In this document: positions 7,909-16,729 of the stretch, in pieces
Numbering within the stretch: position 1 is the first letter of the stretch
Layout of the letters: each line of letters starts with the position of its first letter
Source: Micromonospora rubida
Lineage (GTDB): Bacteria > Actinomycetota > Actinomycetes > Mycobacteriales > Micromonosporaceae
Assembly (NCBI RefSeq): GCF_009908295.1
Contig: NZ_JAAALO010000003.1
Span: 930,001 to 994,000, forward strand
DNA: 64,000 nucleotides
Reading direction: 5' to 3'
Program-made: the position numbers and the translations under genes
Notes under the pieces: generated by a model
Database searches by the model: none
Seen by the model: only the letters and a program-made list of their open reading frames with translations
What the model was told of the DNA's origin: nothing

Positions 7909-8613
7909 ATGACCGACGAGACCGAGGCCGCGCCCGGGGCCCAGCAGTTCATCCCGCCGCAGGCCGACACCATCGACGAACTGCGCGCCGCCGCAGGCGG
8001 CTGCCGGGGCTGCGAGCTGTACCGGGACGCCACCCAGACCGTCTTCGGTCGCGGCGGCGAGGACGCCCGGGTGGTGCTGGTCGGCGAACAGCCCGGCGAC
8101 ATGGAGGACCAGAGAGGGCTACCGTTCGTCGGGCCGGCCGGCCGGCTGCTGCGCCGGGCGGTCGACGACGCCGGGCTCGACCCGAGCCAGCTCTACCTGA
8201 CGAACGCCGTCAAGCACTTCCGTTTCGAGCTGCGCGGCAGGCGGCGCATCCACCAGACCCCGGACCGGGTGCACGTCACGGCGTGCCGGCCCTGGCTGGT
8301 GGCCGAGTTCGCCCGGCTGCGCCCGGAGGTCGTGGTGGTGCTCGGCGCGACGGCCGCGAAGGCGCTGCTCGGCCCCGCGTTCCGGGTCACCCGGCAGCGG
8401 GGCACGTTGATGCCGTGGCCAGCCTCGGCCCAGCGCCCGGAGGACTTCGCCCGGGTGCCGGTCGACTCCGCCGGGAAGGTGGCCGACGCCCCGGCGGCCC
8501 GGATGCTGGCCACCATCCACCCCTCGGCCGTGCTGCGCGCCGACGACCAGGACGCCGCGTACGCCGGCCTGGTCGCCGACCTCACCATCGCCGCCAACGC
8601 CCTCCCCACCTGA
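7909..8613 (+). CDS. udgX: UdgX-type uracil-DNA glycosylase
   Basis: A 234-residue uracil-DNA glycosylase superfamily protein. Motif A is GEQPGDMED at 59-67 and motif B is ATIHPSAVLR near the C-terminus. The insertion GRRRIHQTP at 110-118 corresponds to the KRRIH loop that defines UdgX, whose histidine (here His115) becomes covalently joined to the abasic sugar after uracil removal. Cysteines 32, 35 and 126 fit Fe-S ligands; the remaining ligand position reads VKHF with His103. UdgX thus forms a suicidal DNA adduct instead of turning over. The ATG is preceded by an AAGAAG ribosome site. No LexA box was seen upstream. Confidence 0.9.
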   Translation: MTDETEAAPGAQQFIPPQADTIDELRAAAGGCRGCELYRDATQTVFGRGGEDARVVLVGEQPGDMEDQRGLPFVGPAGRLLRRAVDDAGLDPSQLYLTNAVKHFRFELRGRRRIHQTPDRVHVTACRPWLVAEFARLRPEVVVVLGATAAKALLGPAFRVTRQRGTLMPWPASAQRPEDFARVPVDSAGKVADAPAARMLATIHPSAVLRADDQDAAYAGLVADLTIAANALPT

Positions 8614-8655
8614 CCAACCACCCCATCCACCCAGGCGGTCTCCAAGGTCGATCAT

Positions 8656-8690
8656 GGACAGTTGCCGTTCTCGGGGACCGGTAGCTGTCC
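8656..8690. terminator. Hairpin downstream of udgX
   Basis: GGACAGTTGCCG (8656-8667) pairs with CGGTAGCTGTCC (8679-8690) through ten Watson-Crick pairs and two G-T wobbles around an 11-nt loop. It lies 43 bp after the udgX stop and is a plausible factor-independent or pausing terminator, though there is no T-run. It could also be another intergenic repeat type. Confidence 0.45.
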
Positions 8691-8802
8691 AAGATTCGGC
8701 CAACCGTCCATCCGGGATCGCCGACGGGCTGGGTGTCGCGGCGGCCATGACACGCGAGCGCGTCCGGGGCGTTCCGTTGATCCGGCTCGCCGCGCCCGTT
8801 CC

Positions 8803-9108
8803 ATGCTGGCGGTACGCCTACGGGTGGTGCGCCGGGGCGCGCTGGTCGGCGGCGTGCTCCTCTTCGGTGTCCTGGCGGCGCTCGCCCCGGTCGTGGACGC
8901 CCCGCCACCGCCACCGCCAGCGGCTCGTCGCCGACGCCGAGGAACTGCGGGGGTCCGGTTCGGGCTGGTGCTGGCCGCCGTCCTCGCCGTCGGCGGGCTG
9001 GGCCTGACCCGGGCCGCCGGCGGAAAGCGGCGGCTGGTGCCGCTGGGGCGTGAGCGGTGCGTCCAGCCGAGGCCGGTCGGGGAAGCGGGGCGAAGCCGTA
9101 CGTGGTGA
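8803..9108 (+). CDS. Possible small two-helix membrane protein, doubtful
   Basis: This 101-codon frame begins MLAVRLRVVRRGALVGGVLL and encodes two hydrophobic segments (about 12-28 and 48-65) separated by a poly-Pro and poly-Arg stretch. It has no good ribosome site and no recognised family. The rest of the gene-free stretch 8614-9342 holds only the hairpin at 8656 and a short direct repeat (GCAGCCCAACCGCCCCTTAC, at about 9268 and 9290) before the MFS gene. It may be a decayed membrane gene. Confidence 0.25.
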   Translation: MLAVRLRVVRRGALVGGVLLFGVLAALAPVVDAPPPPPPAARRRRRGTAGVRFGLVLAAVLAVGGLGLTRAAGGKRRLVPLGRERCVQPRPVGEAGRSRTW

Positions 9109-9342
9109 AGCCGGCGGAGGCGCCCGTACGTCACCGAGCCGACCGCCGCCGCCCGGCGTGAGCGGTGGCCGCCCGGCTTCTGCCCCGGCGACCTGGTGAC
9201 GGCGGTCGGAAGTTCGGCCTGCGGCAGACCCAGGTGCCGTCGTGGGCGGGGCTGCGCAAAGATGGGGCAGCCCAACCGCCCCTTACCGGCAGCCCAACCG
9301 CCCCTTACCCGGGAGCCCGCCGCCCCTTCCCGAGGAGCCCTG

Positions 9343-10671
9343 ATGGCCACCGACCTCACCGCGCCGGTCCCGAGCCGGATCGACGTCGCCCCGATCCAGC
9401 GCCGGACGGTGCGGCTGCTCTTCGTGACCCAGATCATCGGGGGCGTCGGCGTCACCATCGGTGTCACGGTCGGGGCGCTGCTCGCCGCCCGGATCGCCGG
9501 CACGGCGGTCGCCGGCCTGGCACAGAGCGCCGGGGTGGTGGGCGGCGCGCTGCTCGCCGTCCCGGTCACCCGGATCATGACGGGATACGGCCGCCGGCCC
9601 GGCCTGGTCACCGCGTACCTGGTCGGGGCCGCCGGGGGCGTGCTGGTGGTGCTCGCCGCGGTGACCCGCCAGGTGCCCCTGCTCTTCCTCGGCATGCTGC
9701 TGTTCGGCGGCGGCACGGCCGCCAATCTCCAGGCCCGCTACACGGCCGTCGACCTCGCCGAGCCGGCCCGCCGGGGCCGCCAGCTCTCCGTGGTCGTCTG
9801 GGCCACCACGGTCGGGGCGGTGGCCGCGCCGAACTTCGCCGCGCTCGCCGACCGGACCACCCGCGGCTGGGGCCTGCCGCCGCTGGCCGGCCCGTTCGCG
9901 TTCAGCGCCGTGGCGTTCACGCTCGCCGCCGGCGTACTGCTGGCGCTGTTGCGGCCCGACCCGCTGCTCACCGCGCGCCGGCTCGCGGCGGCCGAGGCCC
10001 CAGAGGCCTCCGAGGCCGCCGGGAGGCCGGCGGCGACCGGTCGGCGCGGGGCGGGCATGCGGGTGGCCTGGCGGGTGGTCCGCGCGCGGCCGGCGGCCCG
10101 GCTGGGCATCGCCGCCGTCGCGGTCGGCCACCTGGTGATGGTCGCGGTGATGTCGATGACCCCGGTACGCCTCGGCGAGTACCACTCCGACGCCGCCGTG
10201 CTCGGGGTGGTCGGGGTCGTGCTCAGCCTGCACATCGCCGGGATGTACGCCCTCTCCCCGGTGGTCGGCTGGCTCACCGACCGGCTCGGCCGACGCCCGG
10301 TGATCCTCGGCGGCCTGGCGGTGCTGCTGGCCGCCTGCGCGGTGGCGGGCGTCTCCGGGCACCACACGCCGGGGCTCTCGGTCGGTCTGGTCCTGCTGGG
10401 TTTGGGCTGGTCCGGGACGATGGTGGCCGGGTCCACCCTGCTGTCGGAGTCGGTGCCGGCCGCCGTGCGGCCCAGCGTGCAGGGGCTCTCCGACCTGACG
10501 ATGGGCCTGGCCGGGGCCGCCGCCGGCGCGGTGAGCGGGTTCGTCATGCAGGTGGCCGGGTATCCGATGCTCACCCTGCTGGCGGCGATCGCGACGGTGC
10601 CCCTGCTGGCGCTAGCGTTGCGTCCGGCGTCCGTACCGGCGCCGGACGAGGAGGACCGACAGTGCGACTGA
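9343..10671 (+). CDS. MFS transporter
   Basis: A 442-residue protein with about 12 hydrophobic helices in two halves joined by a charged, Ala/Glu-rich loop near residue 220. The MFS signature WLTDRLGRRPV starts the second half, and RIMTGYGRRPGLV is the equivalent in the first. The ATG at 9343 is preceded by CGAGGAG; the longer upstream reading is rejected because it crosses low-complexity repeats. Substrate unknown; a drug or metabolite exporter is likely from the family. Its 3' end overlaps the DUF3046 gene by 10 nt. Confidence 0.88.
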   Translation: MATDLTAPVPSRIDVAPIQRRTVRLLFVTQIIGGVGVTIGVTVGALLAARIAGTAVAGLAQSAGVVGGALLAVPVTRIMTGYGRRPGLVTAYLVGAAGGVLVVLAAVTRQVPLLFLGMLLFGGGTAANLQARYTAVDLAEPARRGRQLSVVVWATTVGAVAAPNFAALADRTTRGWGLPPLAGPFAFSAVAFTLAAGVLLALLRPDPLLTARRLAAAEAPEASEAAGRPAATGRRGAGMRVAWRVVRARPAARLGIAAVAVGHLVMVAVMSMTPVRLGEYHSDAAVLGVVGVVLSLHIAGMYALSPVVGWLTDRLGRRPVILGGLAVLLAACAVAGVSGHHTPGLSVGLVLLGLGWSGTMVAGSTLLSESVPAAVRPSVQGLSDLTMGLAGAAAGAVSGFVMQVAGYPMLTLLAAIATVPLLALALRPASVPAPDEEDRQCD

Positions 10672-10862
10672 CCGACTTCTGGACCCGGCTGGAGGAGGTG
10701 TTCGGGCCGGGCTACGCGGCCAGCATCGCCTCGGACCAGGTGCTGTCCCAGCTCGGTGGGCGGACCATCGAGCAGGCGCTGAAATCGGGTGACCAGACCC
10801 ACGTGGTGTGGCGTGCGGTGGTCGCCGCGTACCCCGACCGGGTGCCTGCGCGCCTACGCTGA
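10662..10862 (+). CDS. DUF3046 small protein upstream of recA
   Basis: A 66-residue protein beginning MRLTDFWTRLEEVFGPGYA and containing SDQVLSQLGGRTIEQALKSG, which matches DUF3046, a family typically found just upstream of recA in actinobacteria. The GTG overlaps the end of the MFS gene and follows a GAGGAGGA ribosome site, so the two are co-translated. Function unknown. Its position beside recA is conserved, but the SOS box lies between the two genes, so it need not be damage-regulated. Confidence 0.88.
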   Translation: MRLTDFWTRLEEVFGPGYAASIASDQVLSQLGGRTIEQALKSGDQTHVVWRAVVAAYPDRVPARLR

Positions 10863-10899
10863 GCAGCCATTTCCTCCGGCCTGCGTGTCGCTTGCCGAG

Positions 10900-10915
10900 T
10901 CGTACACCTGTTCGG
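10900..10915. promoter_or_regulatory. LexA (SOS) box upstream of recA
   Basis: TCGTACACCTGTTCGG matches the actinobacterial SOS box TCGAAC-N4-GTTCGA at 10 of 12 fixed positions. It lies 38 bp after the DUF3046 stop and about 125 bp before the likely recA start, the expected place for LexA repression of recA. Confidence 0.8.
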
Positions 10916-11040
10916 CTATTGTCCACAGCGGGGTGCTTGTCCACAGGTCGCGGCCGGTCGGCTGGTGTTCTGTCGGACCCAGCGCCTAGCGTGTCCGCGT
11001 GACGAGAAGCTCAGCAGCAAAGACGCCGGCGAAGGCAGGG

Positions 11041-12096
11041 ATGGCAACGATGGCGACAGGTCCTGACCGGGAGAAGGCGCTCGACCTTGCTCTCGCCCAG
11101 ATCGACAAGCAGTTCGGCAAGGGCTCGGTGATGCGGCTGGGAGAGCGGCCGGTCGTCCAGACCTCGGTCATCACGACCGGTTCCATCGCGCTCGATGTGG
11201 CGCTCGGCGTGGGCGGCCTGCCCCGCGGCCGGGTCGTCGAGATCTACGGTCCGGAATCCAGCGGTAAGACGACGGTGGCCCTGCACGCGGTGGCCAGCGC
11301 CCAGCGGGCCGGCGGCATCGCCGCCTTCGTCGACGCCGAGCACGCGCTCGACCCGGACTACGCGAAGGCCCTCGGCGTCGACACCGATGCCCTGCTGGTC
11401 TCCCAGCCGGACACCGGCGAGCAGGCGCTGGAGATCGTGGACATGCTGGTCCGCTCCGGCGCGATCGACATCATCGTGATCGACTCGGTGGCGGCCCTGG
11501 TGCCGCGCGCCGAGATCGAGGGCGAGATGGGCGACAGCCACGTGGGCCTCCAGGCCCGGCTGATGAGCCAGGCGCTGCGGAAGATCACCGGTGTGCTCAG
11601 CAACACCGGCACCACGGCGATCTTCATCAACCAGCTCCGCGAGAAGATCGGGGTCATGTTCGGCAGCCCGGAGACCACGACCGGTGGCCGGGCGCTGAAG
11701 TTCTACGCCTCGGTCCGGCTCGACGTGCGTCGCATCGAGAGCCTCAAGGACGGCACCGACGTGGTCGGTAACCGCACCCGGGTCAAGGTCGTGAAGAACA
11801 AGGTCGCCGCGCCGTTCAAGCAGGCCGAGTTCGACATCATGTACGGCAAGGGCATCTCCCGCGAGGGCTCGCTCATCGACGTGGGCGTGGAGCAGGCGAT
11901 CATCCGCAAGTCCGGCGCCTGGTACACGTACGACGGCGACCAGCTCGGCCAGGGCAAGGAGAAGGCCCGCGAGTTCCTCCGGGAGAACCCGGACGTGGCG
12001 GCCGAGATCGAGAAGAAGATCCTCGAGAAGCTCGGCGTCGGGGTCGGCGCGGGCGACGCCGCCGGTGGCCCGGAGCTGCCGCCGGTCGACTTCTGA
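11041..12096 (+). CDS. recA: Recombinase RecA
   Basis: RecA forms ATP-dependent filaments on single-stranded DNA, carries out strand exchange and stimulates LexA self-cleavage. From the ATG at 11041 the protein has 351 residues, the usual length. Walker A is GPESSGKTT, with the characteristic [16 protein letters not shown] before it and [22 protein letters not shown] (loop L2 region) after. The ATG follows GAAGGCAGGG; an upstream GTG at 10999 would add 14 residues but has no ribosome site. It is followed by recX after 14 bp, and an SOS box lies upstream. Confidence 0.97.
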   Translation: MATMATGPDREKALDLALAQIDKQFGKGSVMRLGERPVVQTSVITTGSIALDVALGVGGLPRGRVVEIYGPESSGKTTVALHAVASAQRAGGIAAFVDAEHALDPDYAKALGVDTDALLVSQPDTGEQALEIVDMLVRSGAIDIIVIDSVAALVPRAEIEGEMGDSHVGLQARLMSQALRKITGVLSNTGTTAIFINQLREKIGVMFGSPETTTGGRALKFYASVRLDVRRIESLKDGTDVVGNRTRVKVVKNKVAAPFKQAEFDIMYGKGISREGSLIDVGVEQAIIRKSGAWYTYDGDQLGQGKEKAREFLRENPDVAAEIEKKILEKLGVGVGAGDAAGGPELPPVDF

Positions 12097-12110
12097 CCGG
12101 TAGCTGACCA

Positions 12111-12806
12111 GTGGCAGGACGACGCGCCCGCACGGGGCGGGGCTGGGATGCCGGCCCGCCCCGTGCGGGCCACGCCGACACTCCGCCCCGTCCCCGGCGT
12201 GGCCGCCCCGACCCGGCGACCGACCCGGAGGCCGGCGGGCAGGCCCCGCCCCGGGACGAGGCCGAGGTGGCGCGGGAGATCTGCCTGCGCCAGCTCGCCC
12301 TGCGCCCGCGCACCCGGGCCGAGCTGGCCGCCGCACTCGCCAAGCGGGGGATCTCCGAGGAGGTCTCCGCCGGAGTTCTCGACCGGTACGACGAGGTCGG
12401 CATCATCGACGACGCGGCCTTCGCTCGGGCCTGGGTGTCCAGCCGGCACACCGGCCGAGGGCTGGCCCGCCGGGCGCTCGCCAACGAGCTGCGCCGGCGC
12501 GGCGTGGACGGCGAGGTGGCCAGCGAGGCGCTCGGCGAGCTCGACGAGGAGACCGAGGCTGAGACGGCCCGGGTGCTGGTCGAGCGGAAGCTGCGCACCG
12601 CCCGGGGGGAGCCCGACGCGGTGTTCCGGCGGCTGGTCGGCATGCTCGCCCGCAAGGGCTATCCGCCCGGCGTGGCGATCCGGGCGGTGAAGGACGCGCT
12701 CGCCGCGCAGAGCGCCGAGGCGGCGGAGTTCGCCGACCGGATCGACGCCGACGCGCTCGCCGACGCGGAGGGCGACGTCGACCGGGACAGCCGTAGCCTC
12801 GACTGA
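12111..12806 (+). CDS. recX: Regulatory protein RecX
   Basis: A 231-residue protein in which residues 50-215 carry the RecX three-helix repeats (AREICLRQLALRPRTRAELA, DDAAFARAWVSSRH, RGLARRALANELRRRGV). RecX caps and inhibits RecA filaments. The first 50 residues are low-complexity and Pro/Arg-rich. The GTG lies 14 bp after recA, but a 16-bp perfect inverted repeat sits inside codons 6-20. If translation really starts at the GTG of the conserved region (12268), that hairpin would be intercistronic, as in the E. coli recA-recX operon. Confidence 0.9.
   Translation: MAGRRARTGRGWDAGPPRAGHADTPPRPRRGRPDPATDPEAGGQAPPRDEAEVAREICLRQLALRPRTRAELAAALAKRGISEEVSAGVLDRYDEVGIIDDAAFARAWVSSRHTGRGLARRALANELRRRGVDGEVASEALGELDEETEAETARVLVERKLRTARGEPDAVFRRLVGMLARKGYPPGVAIRAVKDALAAQSAEAAEFADRIDADALADAEGDVDRDSRSLD
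12126..12170. promoter_or_regulatory. Strong hairpin at the recA-recX junction
   Basis: GCCCGCACGGGGCGGG (12126-12141) and its exact reverse complement (12155-12170) form a 16-bp GC-rich stem with a 13-nt loop. It starts 30 bp after the recA stop, within the annotated 5' end of recX. It probably limits read-through or translation of recX relative to recA. Confidence 0.65.
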
Positions 12807-12885
12807 CCGGTGCGCCGACCGTGCGAGATGCTCGGCGGAGCGGTGGGTAGTTCGTCAAGAGGTGATCGGTGGGGAGGTGGCATCG

Positions 12886-13590
12886 ATGTTGAAGGCGTGT
12901 CTCAACGGTGGCCGGAGCCGGGCCGAACACCCCGCCGTGCCGGTCACCCCGGCCGAGTTGGCCGCCGACGCGGCCCGCTGTGCCGCCCTCGGGGTCGCGG
13001 CGGTACACGTCCACCCACGCGACGCCGCAGGCGCGGAGTCACTCGACCCGGTGGCGGTCGACGCGGCGGTCGCCGCGCTGCGCGCCGCCTGCCCCGGGCT
13101 GCCGGTCGGCGTGAGCACCGGCGCGTGGATCGAGGCGGAACCGGCCGCCCGGGTGGCCGCCGTGCGGGCCTGGCGGGTGCCGCCCGACTTCGCGTCGGTC
13201 AACGCGCACGAGGCCGGCGCGGAGCAGGTGGCGGCGGCGCTGGTCGAGCGGGGCGTGGCTGTCGAGGCCGGCGTCTGGACCCTGGACGCCGTCCGGGCGT
13301 ACCGGGGCTGGCGGGTGCCGGTCCTGCGGGTCCTCGTCGAGTGCATGGCCCCCGATCCGGCGGACGCGCTGGCCGACGCGGCCGGCATCCTCGCAGCCCT
13401 GCCGCCCGGTGGCCCGCCGGTGCTGCTGCACGCCGAGGGCCCGGCGGTGTGGTCGGTGCTCGCCGAGGCAGTCGGTCGCGGGCTCGACACCAGGATCGGG
13501 CTGGAGGACACCCTCGTGCTGCCGGGCGGCACGAGGGCCGCCGACAACGCCGCGCTGGTCGCCGCGGCCCTCGCGGGTGGAGCCCACTGA
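12886..13590 (+). CDS. BKACE (DUF849)-family beta-keto acid cleavage enzyme
   Basis: A 234-residue TIM-barrel protein beginning MLKACLNGGRSRAEHPAVPV and holding AVHVHPRD (metal-binding H-x-H) near residue 48 and SVNAHEAG near 105. These fit the beta-keto acid cleavage enzyme family, Zn2+ enzymes that condense a beta-keto acid with acetyl-CoA. It is shorter than typical members (about 300), resembling the compact actinobacterial branch; substrate unknown. GGGGAGG precedes the ATG by 9 nt. A 24-bp direct repeat (starting GCCCTCGCGGG) covers the stop codon and the following bases. Confidence 0.8.
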   Translation: MLKACLNGGRSRAEHPAVPVTPAELAADAARCAALGVAAVHVHPRDAAGAESLDPVAVDAAVAALRAACPGLPVGVSTGAWIEAEPAARVAAVRAWRVPPDFASVNAHEAGAEQVAAALVERGVAVEAGVWTLDAVRAYRGWRVPVLRVLVECMAPDPADALADAAGILAALPPGGPPVLLHAEGPAVWSVLAEAVGRGLDTRIGLEDTLVLPGGTRAADNAALVAAALAGGAH

Positions 13591-14400
13591 GCCCTCGCGG
13601 GCGGAGCCCACTGAGCCGAGCAGCGCCGAGGCCCCGACGGCGGGCGCGCCACGCCTCCTTTGTCCGGCAGTGTCCGGCGTCGGATCGGCGTTCGGTGACC
13701 CTCCAACTTCGCTCCGTTCGGGGGGTTTGATCATGAGTCCTTGACCAGACGGCCCCCGGAGACCTAGCCTCGCCATACAGGCTCACATTGCCCGACCAGC
13801 GCAGGCTAAGCGCACAACATAGATCGCGTAACAGAACGGCATCACTTTGGCCGGCTCGCCGGCCTGCGGTGCCAGCTCCGACAGGCCGGACCGGAGCTGG
13901 TGCGACAACTGCACCCGGCTGCCGACGATGCCTGCGGGCACCGCCGGTGGTGAGAGCTACCCATGGCCAGCCGCTCAGGTCGGGCGTCTCAGAGCCGCAG
14001 CGCGCGTGCCCATGGCACGAGCACTGCGGCGCCGACGTTCAGGGGAGGCGGCCATGGCGGGGTGGCACAGGTACACCGGTGGTCCCGGCGAGAGGGTCGT
14101 CGCTCGCGGCACACCGATGGGCGACGGGGTCGGCTGCGGCGCCGCGCACCGTGGCCTCCGACCTGGCGGCGCCCGACCCGGCGGCGCCCGAGCCGCCCGC
14201 GCCCGAGCCGTCTGCGCCGGCTCCTGTCCGGAAGACGCCCGGGTGGCACGCCGCAGTTCCGCCACCGGCGGTGCCACCGCCACCGCCACCAGCGGCGGCC
14301 GGGCCCGCCCGCTTGTCCCGGTCCGCCGGCTCGTTTCGGTCCGCCCGCTTGTCCCGGTCCGCCCGCTCGTTTCGGCCCGCGTCGCCGTGGCGGTGCGGCC
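13591..14400. other. Gene-poor leader upstream of rny with a possible decayed zinc-ribbon ORF
   Basis: No intact gene is convincing in these 810 bases. From TTG 13847 one frame reads LAGSPACGASSDRPDRSWCD followed by NC, which resembles a zinc ribbon that has lost its first cysteine; it then runs into Arg-rich and Pro-rich sequence. Another frame gives AVPPPAVPPPPPPAA near 14250. At 14306-14385 a 34-bp unit (CGCTTGTCCCGGTCCGCC plus GGCTCGTTTCGGT) is repeated twice. It may be a frameshifted gene or only the rny leader. Confidence 0.35.
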
Positions 14401-16167
14401 GTGAACGCCTTCGACGTCGTCATCCTCGCCGTGGTGCTGGTGCTGGCCGTCGTGGTCGTCGGCGCGGTGCTGGTGGGGCTGCGCACGATGCGCCGGATCA
14501 GCGCCGCCCCCCGCCCCGAGGACCCGGCCTTCATGGCCGAGAAGGACCGCCAGGAGCAGTCCCTGGCCGCGTTGCGGAGCGCCGCCGACGAGGCGAACAG
14601 CACCATCGACGTCGCCAAGTCCGCCGCCGCGGCGGCGCGCGCCGAGGCCGCCGCGGCGAAGGCCGAGGCGAAGGCGGCCCGTTCAGAGGCCGGCCGGGTG
14701 CTCGACGGCGCCCGCGCCGAGGCGGACACCGTCCTGGAACGGGCCCACAAGCAGGCCGAGGCGGACGCCGAGCAACTGCGCACGGCGGCCCGGCGCAGCG
14801 GCGAACGCGAGGTGGCGGTGCTCGCCGCGACCACCCGGGAACAGGCCGCCGAGGTGGAGCGGCGGGCCGCCCGGATGGACGAGCGGGAGCGGTTGCACAC
14901 CGAGGAGGTGGAGCGGTTTGCCGGCCGGGAGCGGCAGCTCACCGCCGCCAGCGCCGCCCTGGCCGTCCGGGAGTCCACGCTGGTCGAGCGGGAACAGGCC
15001 CTGACCGAGGCGGAGGAGCAGGGCCGGCGGGAGCTGGAGCGCGTCGCCGGGCTGACCGCCGAAGCCGCCCGCACGGAGCTGATCGAGGCGATCGAGACGC
15101 AGGCCAAGCGGGAGGCCGCCCTGCTGGTCCGGGACATCGAGTCGGACGCCCGCAGCACCGCCGAGCAGCGCGCCCGGCACATCGTCGTGGATGCCATCCA
15201 GCGGGTGGCCAGCGAGCAGACGGCCGAGAGCGTGGTCAGCGTCCTGCACCTGCCCGGGGACGAGATGAAGGGGCGGATCATCGGCCGGGAGGGGCGCAAC
15301 ATCCGCGCCTTCGAGTCGGTCACCGGGGTCAACCTGATCATCGACGACACCCCCGAGGCGGTGCTGCTCTCCTGCTTCGACCCGGTGCGACGCGAGGTCG
15401 GCCGGGTCACCCTGGAGAAGCTGGTGCTCGACGGCCGGATCCACCCGCACCGGATCGAGGAGGTCTACGACCTGGCCCGGCAGGAGGTGGAGCAGCTCTG
15501 CCGCCGGGCGGCCGAGGACGCCCTCGTCGAGGTCGGCATCACCGAGATCCACGACGAGATGGTCACCCTGCTCGGCCGGCTGCGCTACCGCACCTCGTAC
15601 GGCCAGAACGTGCTGAAGCATCTCGTCGAGACCGCGCACATCGCCGGGATCATGGCCGCCGAGCTGCGGCTGGACGTGCCGACGATCAAGCGGTCGGCGT
15701 TCCTGCACGACATCGGCAAGGCGCTCACCCATGAGGTGGAGGGCAGTCACGCCATCATCGGTGCCGACCTGGCCCGCAAGTACGGCGAGAGCGAGGACGT
15801 CGTCCACGCCATCGAGGCGCACCACAACGAGGTGCCGCCGCAGACCGTCGAGGCCGTCCTCACCCAGGCGTCCGACGCCTGCTCCGGCGGCCGGCCGGGG
15901 GCCCGGCGGGAGAGCCTGGAGGCGTACGTCAAGCGGCTGGAGCGGATCGAGGAGATCGCGGCCGGGAAGATCGGCGTCGAGAAGGTCTTCGCCATGCAGG
16001 CGGGCCGGGAGGTCCGGGTGATGGTGAAGCCCGACGACGTCGACGACATCGGCGCGGCGGTGCTGGCCCGGGACGTGGCCAAGCAGATCGAGGAGGAGCT
16101 GACCTATCCGGGTCAGATCCGGGTGACCGTGGTGCGCGAGTCCCGGGTCACCGAGATCGCCCGCTGA
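14401..16167 (+). CDS. rny: Ribonuclease Y
   Basis: A 588-residue membrane-anchored endoribonuclease that starts mRNA decay. It has an N-terminal helix (residues 4-24), a long Ala/Glu/Arg coiled coil (about 50-270), a KH domain around GRIIGREGRNIRAFE and an HD domain with FLHDIGKALTHEVEG (His-Asp metal ligands). The C-terminal block EELTYPGQIRVTVVRE is typical of RNase Y. The GTG at 14401 is chosen because it directly precedes the membrane helix. Length is a little above Bacillus Rny (520) because of the coiled coil. Confidence 0.95.
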   Translation: MNAFDVVILAVVLVLAVVVVGAVLVGLRTMRRISAAPRPEDPAFMAEKDRQEQSLAALRSAADEANSTIDVAKSAAAAARAEAAAAKAEAKAARSEAGRVLDGARAEADTVLERAHKQAEADAEQLRTAARRSGEREVAVLAATTREQAAEVERRAARMDERERLHTEEVERFAGRERQLTAASAALAVRESTLVEREQALTEAEEQGRRELERVAGLTAEAARTELIEAIETQAKREAALLVRDIESDARSTAEQRARHIVVDAIQRVASEQTAESVVSVLHLPGDEMKGRIIGREGRNIRAFESVTGVNLIIDDTPEAVLLSCFDPVRREVGRVTLEKLVLDGRIHPHRIEEVYDLARQEVEQLCRRAAEDALVEVGITEIHDEMVTLLGRLRYRTSYGQNVLKHLVETAHIAGIMAAELRLDVPTIKRSAFLHDIGKALTHEVEGSHAIIGADLARKYGESEDVVHAIEAHHNEVPPQTVEAVLTQASDACSGGRPGARRESLEAYVKRLERIEEIAAGKIGVEKVFAMQAGREVRVMVKPDDVDDIGAAVLARDVAKQIEEELTYPGQIRVTVVRESRVTEIAR

Positions 16168-16274
16168 CCGGCCTGTCTGAGTTCTCCCGCCACAGCCACA
16201 GCCGCGCCAGCTCGTCCTCGGCCCGCTGCCAGGCAGCGCCCTGACTGCTCTCTCTGTAACCGCGTGATGACTCA

Positions 16275-16353
16275 TTGGCATCGACTCATGCGATTCGTAG
16301 ACTGCTCGGAGCCGGCAAGGTCAAAGGAGTGAATAGATTCGACTGCGAATCTA
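16275..16353 (+). promoter_or_regulatory. Promoter and palindrome before the small secreted protein gene
   Basis: TTGGCA (16275-16280) and TAGACT (16298-16303) with 17-bp spacing form a good sigma70-type promoter. The leader then contains the perfect palindrome TAGATTCG-ACTG-CGAATCTA (16334-16353). Its second half continues into TCTACGAA, which also pairs with TTCGTAGA overlapping the -10 region. This could be an operator or an RNA switch. Confidence 0.5.
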
Positions 16354-16405
16354 CGAACCGCGCGGAACGTCTATCCTATCGTCCAATCATGAGTGGGGTA
16401 CGAGC

Positions 16406-16729
16406 ATGTCTTCTAGAGGGAAGAATTTAACCGCGGCTGCCTTTGCTGTGCTGAGTCTCGCAACAACCGGAGTGGTGGGAGCTGCCACCGCCGCGCCGGC
16501 GACTGCGGCTCCGGAATGCTGGACGACCCCACTAACGAACGACCGGGAAGTGTTGGGTCAGTGCGCTCAGGGCACCATCATCGGCCAGTACCGGGTAGTC
16601 ATTAGGTGCGAGGAGAACAACGGGAGCCGCTACAGCCGCTACGGCGGCTGGGTCTACGCGCCCAGTATTTCCAAGGCAATCTGCGCCGAAGGCTCGTGGT
16701 GGGTGGATAAGTGGATTGAGTACCGCTGA
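16406..16729 (+). CDS. Small secreted protein, unknown function
   Basis: A 107-residue protein with a Sec signal peptide (charged start, hydrophobic core 10-27, A-x-A sites near residues 29-35) and a mature part of about 72 residues with four cysteines and many Trp/Tyr (GGWVYAPSISKA, SWWVDKWIEYR). The cysteines at about 39, 53, 68 and 93 could form two disulfides. No family recognised. Codon use is clearly less GC-biased than in neighbouring genes, which suggests horizontal acquisition. A sigma70-type promoter and a palindrome lie upstream, and a truncated transposase lies 375 bp downstream. Confidence 0.7.
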   Translation: MSSRGKNLTAAAFAVLSLATTGVVGAATAAPATAAPECWTTPLTNDREVLGQCAQGTIIGQYRVVIRCEENNGSRYSRYGGWVYAPSISKAICAEGSWWVDKWIEYR

